Source: Phorcus lineatus
Lineage: Eukaryota; Mollusca; Gastropoda; Trochida; Trochidae
NCBI GenBank assembly: GCA_921293015.1
Contig: OV121081.1
Location: 45,781,877 to 45,845,876, forward strand
DNA length: 64,000 nt
Direction of reading: 5' to 3'
Under the pieces are notes generated by a model. The model made no database searches and was not told where the DNA came from. It saw nothing but the letters and a program-made list of their open reading frames with translations. Below are positions 23,265 to 36,509 of this stretch, piece after piece (the first letter of the stretch is position 1; every line of letters starts with the position of its first letter). The position numbers and the translations under genes were made by a program.

Positions 23265-25260
23265 GGACCCGAAGGGCTTATGGCATGCTGTCTGTCACCC
23301 ATTTGTCCATCTGTCTGTAAACGCTTTTTAACTCATCTGACAAGCCAGTTTGGCTTATGGCATGACATGACGTCTACCGTATGTAAACATTTTGCTTTTT
23401 AGCTTATGAGCCCTAAAAGGCCTGATGGGCTTATGGCATAGCTTCATTGAATTTTCTTCTAGAACTAGTGACTCTCAGTATCTGAAATCTTTGCCCATAA
23501 TAATTGGATAAGGGTCCAGGCCCCAAAATATTTGTTCATGTTTAAGAAAGCTAAAATCTTGTGGAGACACTCCATAGGTTATTAGAATTTGAAATTGTAG
23601 ATTTTTGACTTTGTGGACCCTCACACCAAAAAAAGGCTTAGAAAGCTGAAATCTTGATATTCCTCTCTGTCCATTCGTCTTTTGGATGATTTTCAGCAGC
23701 GTGTTGAATGACACAAATATTGTTGAAATGCTTTAAACCCAAACTCACTCATCAACAGAGATTGTAATTAATAGAATTTGTGATCTGTGGCAAAAAGCTT
23801 TCTCCAAGAGTAAAAGCCACATGAGCTAAAATATCTCTTGGCTGAAGGGGATTATAACCCATAGCTTGTTACCCTGAATGATATTTCAGCATTTTATCTA
23901 GATATTTCTTGTGGACAGACTCTTTGGCTACAGGCAAGAAATATTTTTTATTTTTGGTTACCTCTATATGTCATCTGTTTTAAGAAGCCAGATGAGCTAC
24001 AGAGTAAATGACTTTTTTGGAAAAAAACTTAAGAACCACTAACTCTAAAAGAAATTAAATCTAGTTTACAGATACAAGTGGGATCATCATTTTTGAAATA
24101 TGTGCCTTATAAAAACCACAGGAACCATAGCCTAAAACCTTCATCTTCTCCAGAACAAAAAGGCCTAGAAGGCTGACATCTTGTGAACAGGTACCTAAGC
24201 TGATGGGTATTTTAAATTGTAGTTTTGTTGACTATGGCCCCTCATGAGCTTATTTACTTTCGTTTCTTCCAAAGAACAGAAAGCACTCAAGGCTTAAATC
24301 TTTTGTTCCGGTATCTTATCCAATGAATAGAATTGATTACTCTTAAAGCTCTAAAAAGAGGAATGGGGGTTATGCCTTATAAACCTATTTTCACCTTTTT
24401 CTGGAGGACAAAACCCCTATAAGGCTGACATCTTGTGAACAGACACACTGGCAAAGAAGGTATAAATTTAGGTAGAATTAGTGATTCCGTGGCTCCTAAT
24501 AAGAAATTTCTGTATTCCAGGGCGAGCAATGTTTCGACATAGACTCTAATGATGTTGTCAAGCAAGTGAGGCATATAGAAAGTGGAGAAAATATTTACAC
24601 GAGTTCTTTATACAGGAGAGGAGTTGTTAATACAATAAAAAGGCTTGAAGTACAATGGCTGGATAGAAGAATAAAAAACTTTTCTTTTTTTTACAAGATT
24701 TAGTTGTAGATTGGAAGTCAGTCTTAGAATTTATTGCACAGCCTGATGAGCTACAGAGCCAAATGCTCTATGTTTAAAAATAACATCTTTGTTTCTTGGT
24801 CTAAAATACAGAAATTGTGTAAGTGTACAATTCAAGAATTTTGGGCAATACCTTGATACCTCATTTAATATGTAAGTCTGTTTTTTAAGGTCAGGGCAAG
24901 AGATTGAGCCCAGCCAGGAACAATGTTTTTCAGTCTTCAAATTACTGTATTCACAGCCCACGGATTAACCAATGGTACTGAAAAATCTGTGTAGAAACAT
25001 TGGGTAGCAGAATTTATTGGCAGGTTTTGTGAAGATTTGGTGTCAAATATGATCTATTATTTAATTTATAAGTCATAAACCTAAAATGTAAGCTAAGCAA
25101 AGACTATGAGCTACAAAGCCAGTGGCCCTTTTTGTGATGGCTTTGATTGTAGTTTTGAAATGCTATGAATAAGCCATCTTCATTGACTGCTTATAGAGAG
25201 GTAAATGAGGTATTTGTCTTGGTAGATATCAGTGTATGGTAGGTGCTACACAGATGCAAA
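23265..25260. repeat. decayed dispersed/tandem repeat block
   Basis: Related phrases recur at irregular intervals of about 130-400 bp. Examples are GCTGAAATCTTG or GCTGACATCTTGTGAACAG (23650, 24170, 24425), GATGAGCTACAGAG (23990, 24748) and GGCTTATGGCATG (23275, 23355, 23430). No open frame shares the period. It looks like an old array or several nested copies of an unclassified element. Confidence 0.5.
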
Positions 25261-25271
25261 TATGATGACTC

Positions 25272-25684
25272 ATTACCTACAAGGGCAACAATATTGGGGT
25301 TCATATTATTCATACAATGCCCAAGGGCAAAAAAACCCTTTCCATTGTGACATCATGTCATGAACAATGCTTTGACGTCACAGTTCGACTATGCAACGGC
25401 GGCAGGTAATCCACTTGTGCTTGTAGGTTGATTTTGATTATTTTCTTTGATTCTGCGACTCTGGTAAGAAACAAAATATCATATTCGTGCCCATGACATA
25501 CTATATTTATGACGATCGTGCCTGAATATTAGTGCACCACTTGATCTCGTTCAAGAAATACTAATATTTACTATATATACCAAAGCGATTTTGATGATTT
25601 TAATCCGAAAACGCGCTATATAAAATTAAATATTTGTATTTGTAATATTAACGCACTTGTGTCGTAACCATTGTATGTCATGGA
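25272..25684 (+). repeat. interspersed repeat, copy A
   Basis: It shares ordered blocks with the inverted copy at about 41795-42092: TTACCTACAAGGGCAACAAT, GCTTTGACGTCACAGTT, ATATTCGTGCCCATGACATA and CACTTGTGTCGTAA. It is non-coding, carries a TGACGTCA (CRE-like) site at about 25373-25380, and the element family is not recognised. Confidence 0.6.
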
Positions 25685-27101
25685 AACTCGCATAATATCC
25701 TCTTTGTAGTAAGATGAATACTAGCATGTCATGTGAGGTGTGCCTGGATGAATTTGAGAATCTCTCTGCCATGATTAATCTATAGGGATAAATTTGCTAA
25801 CTAAAACATGAGGTTAGAATACTTCCTGACTGAATTTACATTGTAAAAGTGAACTGAATTCTTTATAAATATGTTTATTCACTTTAAGTATTTACCTTGA
25901 CAAGATCACTGTCTATCACAAACAAAGAAGTAGCAATCTTACCCTTGTATTGACTTTTGTATTATATAGATAATACTTAAGCTAAAAACACTTGTGATTC
26001 CTCCATGACATTGTTTTCATCAATAATCAACAAATGACTTTATTTAGTTCAACAAAAAGACTTGGAAAAGACAACTCCATTCACGATAGATAGGTTGTAT
26101 TTGTAAATAAATATGTACAAAACACTGGATTTTGATACAACATAACACAGTGGATGAAACGCTGACAGATCAGCTAGATCAAGCACATAATTACTGCAGC
26201 ACAATTGATAACAGATGAAGCTATATCGACCCTGGAGCGCAGATAAGTGTATCTGTAAGTAACAGTTTATAGTCTGTGTGAGTGTGCTGTGATAGAAGCC
26301 TCTTGTATAAACAGGTGCTCCATGACCTGCCATCAGCTGTGTTTGATGTCTAGAATTGCTTTGTCGTCAATAATGCACACATTCCTTTTTCACAAGACTC
26401 GTCCATCTCCACAAGTATCCCAATCTGCAACAAGACAACAAGATAAAAGGGGCACAAAGTATGTTGTTGGGGTCAAATATGTAAAAAAATTTATATTGAG
26501 TTATTTCATCGAGAAGTAGTGGTTGTTTCTGAAAATTTGCATCCTTATGCATGCCTATAAATTCAGTACAGTGACATTAAATGGATTTCAGTCGTGATTT
26601 GTGATTGAAAACCGGTCAATAGCGCGCCAATGACTTAAAAGTAATTTTGAAAACTTATTTTCTGTAAACACAAGGACCAATATGTATTGATAGTGTTTAG
26701 AAGCTCATTTAACCAAAATACATGTAAATGGGATGCAGATTTTGTCTCATTAATATCTATAGTGTTGTTCTATGTTCAAAATGTCATAATTTTGGCATTT
26801 TAAGGCTTAAAATTCAAGTTTTGGGAGGCGATTGGAACTTAACTGAGGACAAAGGGTATTTTGGCTCTCATGCAAACAACATGAAAGATCATTTATAAAA
26901 CAAAATCTGTGTCACTTTTTTGTAAGAAGAATCTCATTCAAAATATTATAATTATCAACACTTCTTGGAATCAGTGCTGAAAAATATCATTTGAATTTAT
27001 ATTTCACAGACCTCAGGTTCTCGGGTTATAATCTTACACAAACGTTATTTCCGTTGAAGAGTTTTTGATGACAAGATACGTACCAAACATGTAAACCTTT
27101 G
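25685..27101 (-). other. intergenic DNA and probable SDHA 3' UTR
   Basis: SDHA stops at 27102. The first clear minus-strand AATAAA beyond it (plus TTTATT, 26039-26044) would give a 3' UTR of about 1.06 kb. No other gene is recognised in the stretch. Confidence 0.4.
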
Positions 27102-30100
27102 CTAGTAGGACCTGACTGCTGGCTCAACCATTGGACAATCTTGAGCATTGAGAGTGCTGTCTATCACAGGCCTGTACACCAGATCCACCTGAAAGTAAAA
27201 TTTATGGAGTTGGGTGAGTGGAGATTTATTTGTGGTTTAACGCAAAGCCACCTTTCCTAACTGATTTTCTAATTACACATCTGTAAATCAACTGTCTAAT
27301 TCTTTTGAATTTATGTCCCCTTGAATACACTATTGACACATTGAAATATTTTTCTGGTGGCAAAATTTATGATCTTAATCCTAAATTGCTTTTTGCCGTT
27401 TAAACATGTTATTTTGCTCCGCATCTTCAAACAGAGTTTTCTCTTCCATTTCTCTGTGCACTACTCATTCCTTGCAGATGTGACTAGGATGTGTTTGATA
27501 AAAAGGTTTAACTATGAACAAGTATTATCAATAACTTACAAAATTAACAAGAAATTCATAATCTAGCGGATCAATTACTAAGGGTGTCTACTTGCCAAAA
27601 GACTAGTCAAATATTTTGCAATGGTATGAAGTTTGCTCCAAGAATTGTGAAGAGGGATCAACTAGAGTTCACCCTTTCTATGTTCAATTTACCTATAGAA
27701 CTTTTTAACCAAGACAACAAGATTTCAACCCCCTCTCCTTTTAACCATCAACGCATATTACTTTAAGTAACTTACTTTTCCTGATTCAATGTCCACGCTG
27801 CTGAGTGTGTGTTTTCTCCAATGCTCTTCGAACGGCTTCTTCTTCTGTCCCTCGATTGGTTTGCTGTAATCATACTCATCCAACCTCGTCTGCAAGAATC
27901 AAATCAACTCCATCAATGCCAGGAATATTGAGAAAATTAGAGGCTTCAATTTCACCTAAGGCATGTACTTGAAAAACATCGTAAGAACTACCTACTTGGG
28001 TGTTAAGACATAACTAATTTTTATTAGTATAAAACAAATTTTTTTTAGTAAGTACGAAAATATTACTTCGTACATATAACACTCTGCTTTGATGTGAAAT
28101 AATTGTTAAACCCTTTTCTCACTTTGTCTTCCCAGGATGATTTCTATGAAAGTTGAAGTTCAAACTGAACTCAGTTACAGTTAAGAACTGCATTATTCGT
28201 TACAGTATCTCATCAAATAAAAACTCTTTTTCAAAAGTTAAATTTGTTAATTTAAGTCATATTTTATGACATAATAGTCCAAAAATTGTGAAAGAAGAGG
28301 GCACTGTTGATTTTTGTAATGCAAAAAGACCATATTCTATTGCAAATGAGCAGATACTTCAACAGGATCAGTTACATGAAAAATATCGCTAACGTAGGAA
28401 ATTGATAGAGCATATACATCATAGAATTCATTTCAATGGATGTTATCTCATATTTTGTAGATTTCAAATTTAGTGATGGGTATTAGCAAGTAGTTGTAAT
28501 AAACAAAATCTGGAACTAGCGTGATGTCAAACCATGTATCAACAAATACTTGGAGAAGACAGATATGGGTGTTTCAAATGACAAACTGGTCGACAACCCA
28601 TAATGTTAACACCATTGGAACTAGACCAAGAAGAAACTCACGTGGAAATCCTCCCTAGCGTGAGCTCCGCGGCTCTCTTTCCTATTCTCCGCAGATACAA
28701 TGGTCTGTACAGCGTTTATCATCAGGTTCTGTAACTCCAGTGTCTCCACCAGGTCTGTGTTCCAGATAAGTCCCCGGTCGCTCACCTGCAAGGGAGGTAA
28801 CTCTCAGTATTAAAGACAATGCATGCAGTTCATGTGTGTTATCTATGCAATATATAGCAATATGATTAACCTGGTATCAAAATATGATAAATATGCAAAA
28901 ACAAACTTAAGTTTTCTTTTTAATTTCATAATTAATCATATGATAAAGACACCTTTAATCTCATGTGTTTCAATAATTTATACATTTGGAATAAAAAGAT
29001 ATGTTGATCTGTATGCATTATACTAACTGTATCGTGAAACACAAAAACACACTTGAATGATTGTTTGGTAGGAACAACCAAGTGTAGAAGTTACAAACTG
29101 ACCAACTCTGCATGTTCAATAAGAATCTGTTGACAAAGCTAACTTTTTCTAACACAATAAATTTCCTTCATATCTAACGCTCTTCTAAGTCACTTTTGTC
29201 AATGTTTCTAACAGACTATTCTAATGTTTTTTTCAACTAAATGTTTCTAATATATTTTAACGTGTCCAATGATAATTTCTATTTATTGCTGCTAATACCT
29301 TGAGATCTTCCATCTCCTTGTAGATGCCAGCCATGGCGTCGCAGCCTTCCTTCAGTGTTGGTCCGTCCCTGAATACACTGGCGTAGTTCTGCATAGCCTG
29401 TTTAATACAACAAAGCTATTCATTTTGTATATCCTTTCACAAATTTTCAATCAAGTTATGAATTCATATATCATTATAAATTTTTAATAGATAACTACAA
29501 AATTGTGATCTACATGCTAATGACATGTTAAATTTACCTTACACTGAATTTTTCTTAAATATCCTGGACAAAATAAATGTGAAACTTTATTATATCTGAT
29601 ATTTTTCACTATAAATGAACAAATAGATTATTTTTTATTTCAAACTCAGGAATATTTCTAAAAAAAATTGTACAGTAGATGAACTGTTGAGAGGAAATCT
29701 AGCAATTGGTAATATAAAGAACAAAAGTTTTTGTTTTTTTATGAACAATTTCAGTTTAGTTTCATACCATTTTCAAGCATATGCAGAACCCCCCCCCCCC
29801 CCCCCCCCCCCCCCCACCCCAAAAAAAAATGTCTTCAGTATGTAATTAGTGCTGATTTTACAGTCATATGAGGCAATTACCTTTTGCATTTTCAGTCGAA
29901 GGTCAGCAGTAGGAATATTTCCGTCAGCGTACCGAAGTTTGTCCAGATTGGCTACCGACTCCTCACCAGAGTTCTGGCCAATGGGTCCGATGGTCTCCCC
30001 TGGTGTGTTCTCTTCAATGATTGTGTTGGCGCATGCCCTACCAAACACCACCAGATCTAAAAGAGAATTTGCTCCAAGACGGTTGGCTCCGTGCACGGAT

Positions 30101-31148
30101 GCACATGCGGCCTCTCCACAAGCGTATAATCCTGGGATAATACGGTCGCCGTTCTCCTTGGTGTACTGAATCACCTGTAGACAAAGACAAAACCGTTCAA
30201 GAATCAAGTTGATGCTTTCAGACATTAAAATCTACTTTTGTCAACTGCTGAAATTTGTCTTTGCACATTTAAGGAAAAAGCCATCCAGCTACATCAGAAT
30301 ATTTAAATCTTCAGAGCTCCCACAATTCACTCATGTCTTTTAGGCCAAATGCCTTGTATCACTGATGGTTGATTATTTATGGCCGTGTTTAATTTTTCAG
30401 TCAATGAAATGTTATTATTCAGCAAATATCTCAAATTTAACAGACTTGTGATCCAGGAAATGCCAATATTGCTACGAGCACGTCATATCATGGCTGGTTA
30501 TATAGAAAGCAAAATAAGGTATTTGGCCCGATAGATATCAGGATGTTGTTGGAGCTCTGAATACAAATATGCTGATGTAACAGGATGGGAACAAGCTTAA
30601 TGACATGGTGACTAACCTGACCCTTGTAGTTTGTGGGCACACCCCCCATGTTGTAGTGGACAGTAGGCAAGACTGGGATGGGTTCACGGGTGACGTCGAC
30701 GCCGGCAAAGATCATGGCTGTCTCGGAAATACCGGGGAGACGCTCGTGAAGGACCTCTGGTGGCAGATGGTGAAGCTGCAGGAATACATGGTCCTTTTCC
30801 TCTCCCACTCCCCTGTCACATTGAAATAACAGATAAATGTATAACCCTTAATGGTGAAACATACGTAGTTCCACATTTTTATATATGTTCACATGCGAAC
30901 ATATCTGGTTTGCAATTTCTTTTAATAAGTATCTTTAATTCGAATCAACTTGCCTAACATTCATTGTTTCAATGTGAGCTAATCTTTTTCTCTGTCATTG
31001 ATAAATCTCCTATAAGAATTGATTTTGGCATCAATGTAGCAGGCTGTTGCAAAGGAAAGGCTGCAAGGGCTGATTTTTTAACATCTCTGAGATTTCAAAT
31101 AGAATAGATCTGGTATTAAAGAGATAATTACCTGGAGAATTATTAACT

Positions 31149-31179
<31 letters not shown>

Positions 31180-34100
31180 CCTGGAATATTGTATCGTGAT
31201 ATTACAAAAAAAAATTGAAGACACATTTGACAGAATAGAAAAGTATGTATTTTAAGTTACTTCATTGACCAAAATATACACCATATTCATAAATTTCAAA
31301 CATTCAAAATCAATTAGATATATTCCGCACTCTCTTTATACTGACATTACTTGATAATGGATGCTGGATTAGAGGGAGCTTGACATGGTAAGGTCACATT
31401 TGTGAACAAAACAAGTTTGGTGAATAGAGGAAATGTTATGCTTCTTGTAATTAACTGGTAAAACATTTTACTGACCTGCCTTCTCTGATTTCTATGGTCA
31501 TGGAGCGGGAGACAACATCCCGAGACGCCAAATCCTTGGCTGTTGGAGCGTATCTCTCCATAAACCTCTCGCCCTCTGAGTTGACGAGATATCCTCCCTC
31601 TCCACGAGATCCCTCAGTGATCAGGCAGCCTGCTCCGTAGATACCTGCAAGTTCCATAGAATAAGAAAATTGGTAAATGAAGCCTTATATACATACCGGA
31701 AGTAAAGTCTGAAACCGACCTACCACCTGCTCACAACTTTCTCCTCAAGGCATTATAGGCCTGATGAGCTTAAAATATGGTAGCATGACATGCATCTTAT
31801 CAAATTATGACTCTCTGAAAATTATAGATCTAACACATAGTGTGAAATGTCCGTATTGTCAAAACATTGCTATCCAATGGTTGGGTATTAAGTTTAGGTA
31901 GATAAACATCAGACCTGTAGGATGAAACTGCACAAACTCCATGTCCTCATTAGCAAGACCGGCTCTGTTCACCATGGCTGTTCCGTCTCCAGTACAGGTG
32001 TGGGCAGAAGTACAAGAGAAGTAGGCACGCCCATATCCACTGCAAAAGATGGTGTTATAAATTGTATTTTTAAAAAACCCCATTTTTTGAGGAATAAATG
32101 TTTCAACCTATCGCCTCTACCAGAATAAGAAATTTGTTCAGTGTTTTGCTCTCTACACCTTCTGACAACACTCTATATATAGACATATGTTCTGACACTG
32201 GTTTAAATTAGGGGAAAACTTTGTTCTAAGCAGTCTTATAAATTCATAGTTGCTAAGCACTGCCATTCTGAAAGCATAAAAAACAAATCATCAACATGAT
32301 TGTTTTGGCAATATTGCACAGTGGTTACTTTCGTCTTGGAACATATTGAAAATATATCACACTGGTTATTTCAGTCTACTACAATATTGAAGATTAATAA
32401 CACTTGTCCATGTTCCCATGTTGTCCCAATCTCACACTAGACAAAATTTGTGCCTTCACGTCTAAATCATTGGCTTATTTAAACCTTGGTGCATTTTGAC
32501 CAATTTTCTATCCATGTGCTTCAGTGAAAGGTACCTGAACTTGAGAGTCCAAACCAAAAATTTCTGTAAGTTGCAATAAAATGACAATTTTGCTGCAACA
32601 CATGATATATTGACAAAGACTTTAATGAGCCCTTAATTGTGACTTGCACCAGTTATGCCTGCAACACAAGTTATCAAGAACATGCACATTTTTTTCCTCA
32701 TAATTCATTCTTTACGAATAAAAAGATCTCTAGCAAAATGAAGTTTTCCCCAAAAAAATTCTTGAACATACTTCTCTCAATAAATTGAATTCAAGTCTTT
32801 ACATTGAAATGAGTGGAAACTTTTAACTTAAACCATCAGGACTACAATCAACATGCATGCTAATAGACATACCCTGTGGCAATGATGGTATTCTTGGCAT
32901 GGAATCTGTGGATGGTGCCGTCTTCTAAACAAAGGGCAGTAACTCCGCGACATTCTCCTCCTTCCATAATGAGGTCCATTGCGAAGTATTCAATGAAGTA
33001 GCTTGTGTCATATTTCAGAGACTGCAGAAAAAAATTGATATTTCAATGTTTTTAGATGAAGTGAAAATATAAAGCTTATTTGCAGGTCTGCCATGCCCAT
33101 AAATTTAGAGAAAGGACCATGAAGTTATTAAAAAAGTTATATCACTATATAACTAATAACAAAGATGATATTCTGAAAATTTTAGTTTCCTATGCTAATT
33201 AGTATAGAAAAAAGACTTAAAGGAAATGGCTGTCATTGCCATATTCGAGGGGATTTATATGTACATATTTAGACCCTGAGTTAATGGTACCTCCCAAATA
33301 AATCTTAACTTTTGGGATACAGCAATTCTGGTGGAGAAGTAGACAGGGTAGACACTCCAAGATGGTTCTTTGTCTAATTTTTCATAAATTTCTGTGATAA
33401 TGCGTATGTTACTTCAAAGGGTCAAGAACTGTGTTTATAAACAAAAGGTGAAATTGCAACACTATCTTTGAACTATGCCTGATATTTTTTTAAAATCAGT
33501 CGTTTCTCTGAACATTCTTCTTCTACGGAGATACATCTACAATGAAACGAGAAACTGGAAATCTTCCCCTACTTACCCTGCCATAAAGAGTATGAAGCAG
33601 GGAGTGACCGGTTCTGTCGGCGACAGCACAGCAGCGGTGAGCCTGGCCGCCTTTACCAAAGTTCAGGCTCTGACCTCCGAACGCTCTCTGGTAGATTTTA
33701 CCATTCTCCAGACGACTGAAGGGCATGCCATAGTTTTCCAACTGAAATTATTAAATAATCGTGAAGTCAGTACTTACAGGGTTTGTGAGGCATTCTCAGC
33801 ATTGACTCAAATTGTTTTGAGACATTTTAGCAAACACTTCTGCTGTTTATACTGTTAAATTTCAGTATAGTCTATTCAAAGTTATTCCATTTTTTCAGGT
33901 AGAAATGTTGGGCAGTCATAAATTCAGCACTGACAAATAATTTTGGCACAATATTTTTAGAATCAGTGCTGAAAGTTTAAAAAACAATTGTTAACTGTGT
34001 CAACATGAACAACAGATGATAAAAAAACAAATTTGTCAACACTTACCTCAATGACAGACTTTGGAGCCTCTTCACACATGTAGTGGATAGCATCCTGGTC

Positions 34101-36509
34101 CCCCAGCCAATCAGATCCCTTCACTGTGTCGTAGAAGTGCCAGCGCCAGTTATCATCCTCCATGTGACCAAGTGCAGCATTGATGCCGCCCTAGTGTTTG
34201 AAAATGTAAATCAGTATAATATTTTCGAACAATAAAGGGGAAGAGTACCGACCTATTGGAGGTTAAATCCAGTGGTTTCAACAAAAGGTTTAATAATCAT
34301 TCTTGTTCTTAAAACACTTGATCAGTTCTGAGTTTGCTTGGGTACACAACACTGCTATACATTCAGATGACCTGTTTATTGCTTATATCTGTCAAACCTT
34401 GCAGTGGAACTGTGGACTCAACTTATCAAATTACAACCAAAGCTTGCCTGTGAACAAGTGCCTCACTCTAGTGAGTAGTTTCACTGTAAATAATACCCTT
34501 GACTGGCAGATATTTAATCCCTATTTCAGTGTTGTTAGTGTAGAGCGTCTTTTGGTAAATTTTCCTCCATTTGTGCTACGTAAGTCCGACATTTTAAATC
34601 TTTACTAACAGAACCCATATACATAGAAATCAACCGTGTATGTATTTACCTGAGCAGCAACAGTGTGTGAACGAGTAGGGAAGAGCTTTGTGATGCATGC
34701 TGTCTTGAAGCCCTCGTTAGCCAATCCAAATGCAGCTCTCAGTCCAGCACCTCCAGCCCCGACTACCACTGCATCATATTTGTGATCTATCACTGGATAG
34801 TCTCGAGATATCTGGACACACAAATGCATGATAAAGTTAGTTTTGGCAGCATGGTCAATATTTCACAGTTAAGAACTCAAGTGGTTTACAAAATTGAGCA
34901 CAGATTGACATTTCTCATGTTTATATGATAATAAACTATGATTATCGGTTTAGCATAGAAATTACATACTACGTCTTCCTGTTGCATGAAAACAATGCTT
35001 GCTCTATATTTATATGACCAGACATTTCAATAAAGGAGGTTAGATAATCGTCATTCTCTTAAGTATGGAGAAAAAGCATGACACTGATAGCAAAGTAATC
35101 AAATCTTCAATATCTTTCCAGTATTTTCAAAATTGTCAAGGTTTTTATTTCTCAATACCAACCAACAGTGGTACATGTTCCAAATGATAACACATTCTCA
35201 ATTGATCAATTAAACAAAAGTAACAAGAATTTTATGAAACAATATTCAAACAGAATTTAACAATCAGCTGAAATTTACCTGCGAGTTAGAAACCTTGGAG
35301 TCAGTGTTTCTTCCATTGACGCGAAAATGAAAGTCTCTGGACGTAGATGCCAACGGTTTGGTTAGGTTGGTCAACTGTGAAAAAAGATCGACAGATGTCT
35401 TGGATATTTCTGATTCAACAAATATCAAACGATCATTTAACAAACAGGTATCCAGAACCAAACTCATTTCTTAATTCAAATCAAATGTTAACAATTGTTT
35501 TCAGTTCTCAAAAGATTTTGCTAAACACTGAATTGAACTCAATTTCTATTTGCCAAATGATTGCTATATTTCAAGATTGCAACCTCCAGTGTATCCTGAT
35601 GATTGACTGAATGGCAGTAATGATGCTTTCTGTAATGGCAACTTCCATTTTCTTGATAGTTTGAGAAGGGATTGATATGTTGTCATTGTATAAGAAAGTT
35701 AGGAGAAAGTCTTTCAGACTGATTATTACATTGACATGAGTATTTTTACAAATAAGAAAACCGTTTATGTTCCAATCATCATAACTTCATTATGTTTTTA
35801 TATATTTCCTTCGTGTCGTTCAAACCACTGGATTCCTGTTTCAATGTCTTTTTCTAGCCCTATGGTATCAGCTGTCTTTATTTAAACCCTTGGATCCTTG
35901 AAACAATCTTTTAGGGTAACTCACTGCGCAGTGTAAGGGTTAGTAATGTAATGTACAAGTGATAATGATTAGTGCCCAATAAAATACTGTACTCCTCCTG
36001 AACTTCTACAGGTTCATTCAATAATTATAAAATTGTAAATTGAAAATGTCTTGACAAATATTATATTGTTAAAAAATTGTTGCAATGTGTAGGAAAAATA
36101 GCCACTTTGTTTTTTTCAGCTGATACTTATTGACCTTCAAGGTCAGTGTTTGATAACAAACTATGTGACTTACATCTTTGCCCAGGATATGAAACATGTA
36201 AAGGCTAATGACTTGGAAAACTTAGACCAAAATAAGCTGAATTTATTTGAAAAGCATGTTCCATTCAGTGAAGAAAATATCTTGATCACTTCACGAAATC
36301 TATTCGCTGACACTGAAAGTGGAAATAGAACTAACCGCAACGTTTGGACATGGTCAAACGTCCCTCGTTATTAATCATACAGTCTATGTGAATCTTTCAT
36401 CGATTTATCTGAGATAAATAGTTTAAAATTATATTTTTCTTATACTTACCAGTGAGTTTGAGCCCAATTTCTGGGCTACTCTCGCAGAAACATTCAGCAG
36501 AGAGGACAT
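27102..36509 (-). CDS. SDHA: succinate dehydrogenase flavoprotein subunit, complete, 14 exons, 667 aa
   Basis: Exons (high to low): 36509-36450, 35374-35279, 34811-34650, 34190-34047, 33741-33577, 33021-32873, 32039-31915, 31644-31476, 30812-30617, 30174-29881, 29397-29299, 28785-28642, 27889-27776, 27188-27102. Every junction is GT/AG and in phase. The 2001 coding bases give 667 aa; animal SDHA is about 664. The product is the catalytic subunit of complex II, oxidising succinate to fumarate in the mitochondrial matrix. Visible features are an N-terminal presequence rich in S, R and L, the FAD dinucleotide fold [17 protein letters not shown] (~67-83), and the covalent-FAD histidine in TRSHTVAAQ (H101). 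Also present are [17 protein letters not shown], the substrate-site region [25 protein letters not shown] and [19 protein letters not shown]. The C-terminus ends in RSY. Low-complexity runs sit in its introns (27 C at 29789-29815; 27 A at 31152-31178). No defect was seen. Confidence 0.97.
29789..29829. repeat. poly(C)/poly(A) tract in SDHA intron 10
   Basis: Twenty-seven consecutive C (29789-29815), then ACCCC and nine A. It lies only ~50 bp from the exon 10 donor on the minus strand, where it reads as poly(G), and may form G-quadruplex structure in the pre-mRNA (inference). Run length may be unreliable. Confidence 0.8.
30518..30585 (+). repeat. short dispersed repeat in SDHA intron 9
   Basis: GATATCAGGATGTTG and GAGCTCTG...GCTGATGTA match, in order and orientation, the stretch at 42104-42170 (GGTATCAGGATATTG, GAGCTCTG, CTGATGTAGCA). 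The family is not recognised. Confidence 0.5.
31152..31178. repeat. poly(A) run in SDHA intron 8
   Basis: Twenty-seven consecutive A. The phrase ATTACCTGGA occurs on both sides, so it may be a retroposed tail or a local duplication; no retroelement body was recognised next to it. Confidence 0.6.
36150..36374 (+). other. 74-codon open frame inside SDHA intron 1, opposite strand (doubtful)
   Basis: An acceptor-like TTTGCCCAG sits just before GATATGAAACATG in this frame, and the frame runs to TAA at 36372-36374. The composition is mixed and polar, unlike the low-complexity frames around it. No domain, no poly(A) signal and no partner exon were recognised. Listed only because it looks less random than its neighbours. 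Confidence 0.15.

Noticed and set aside
26049-26333. 94-codon minus-strand frame downstream of SDHA
   Set aside because: It probably lies in the SDHA 3' UTR; no domain or conserved pattern is visible.
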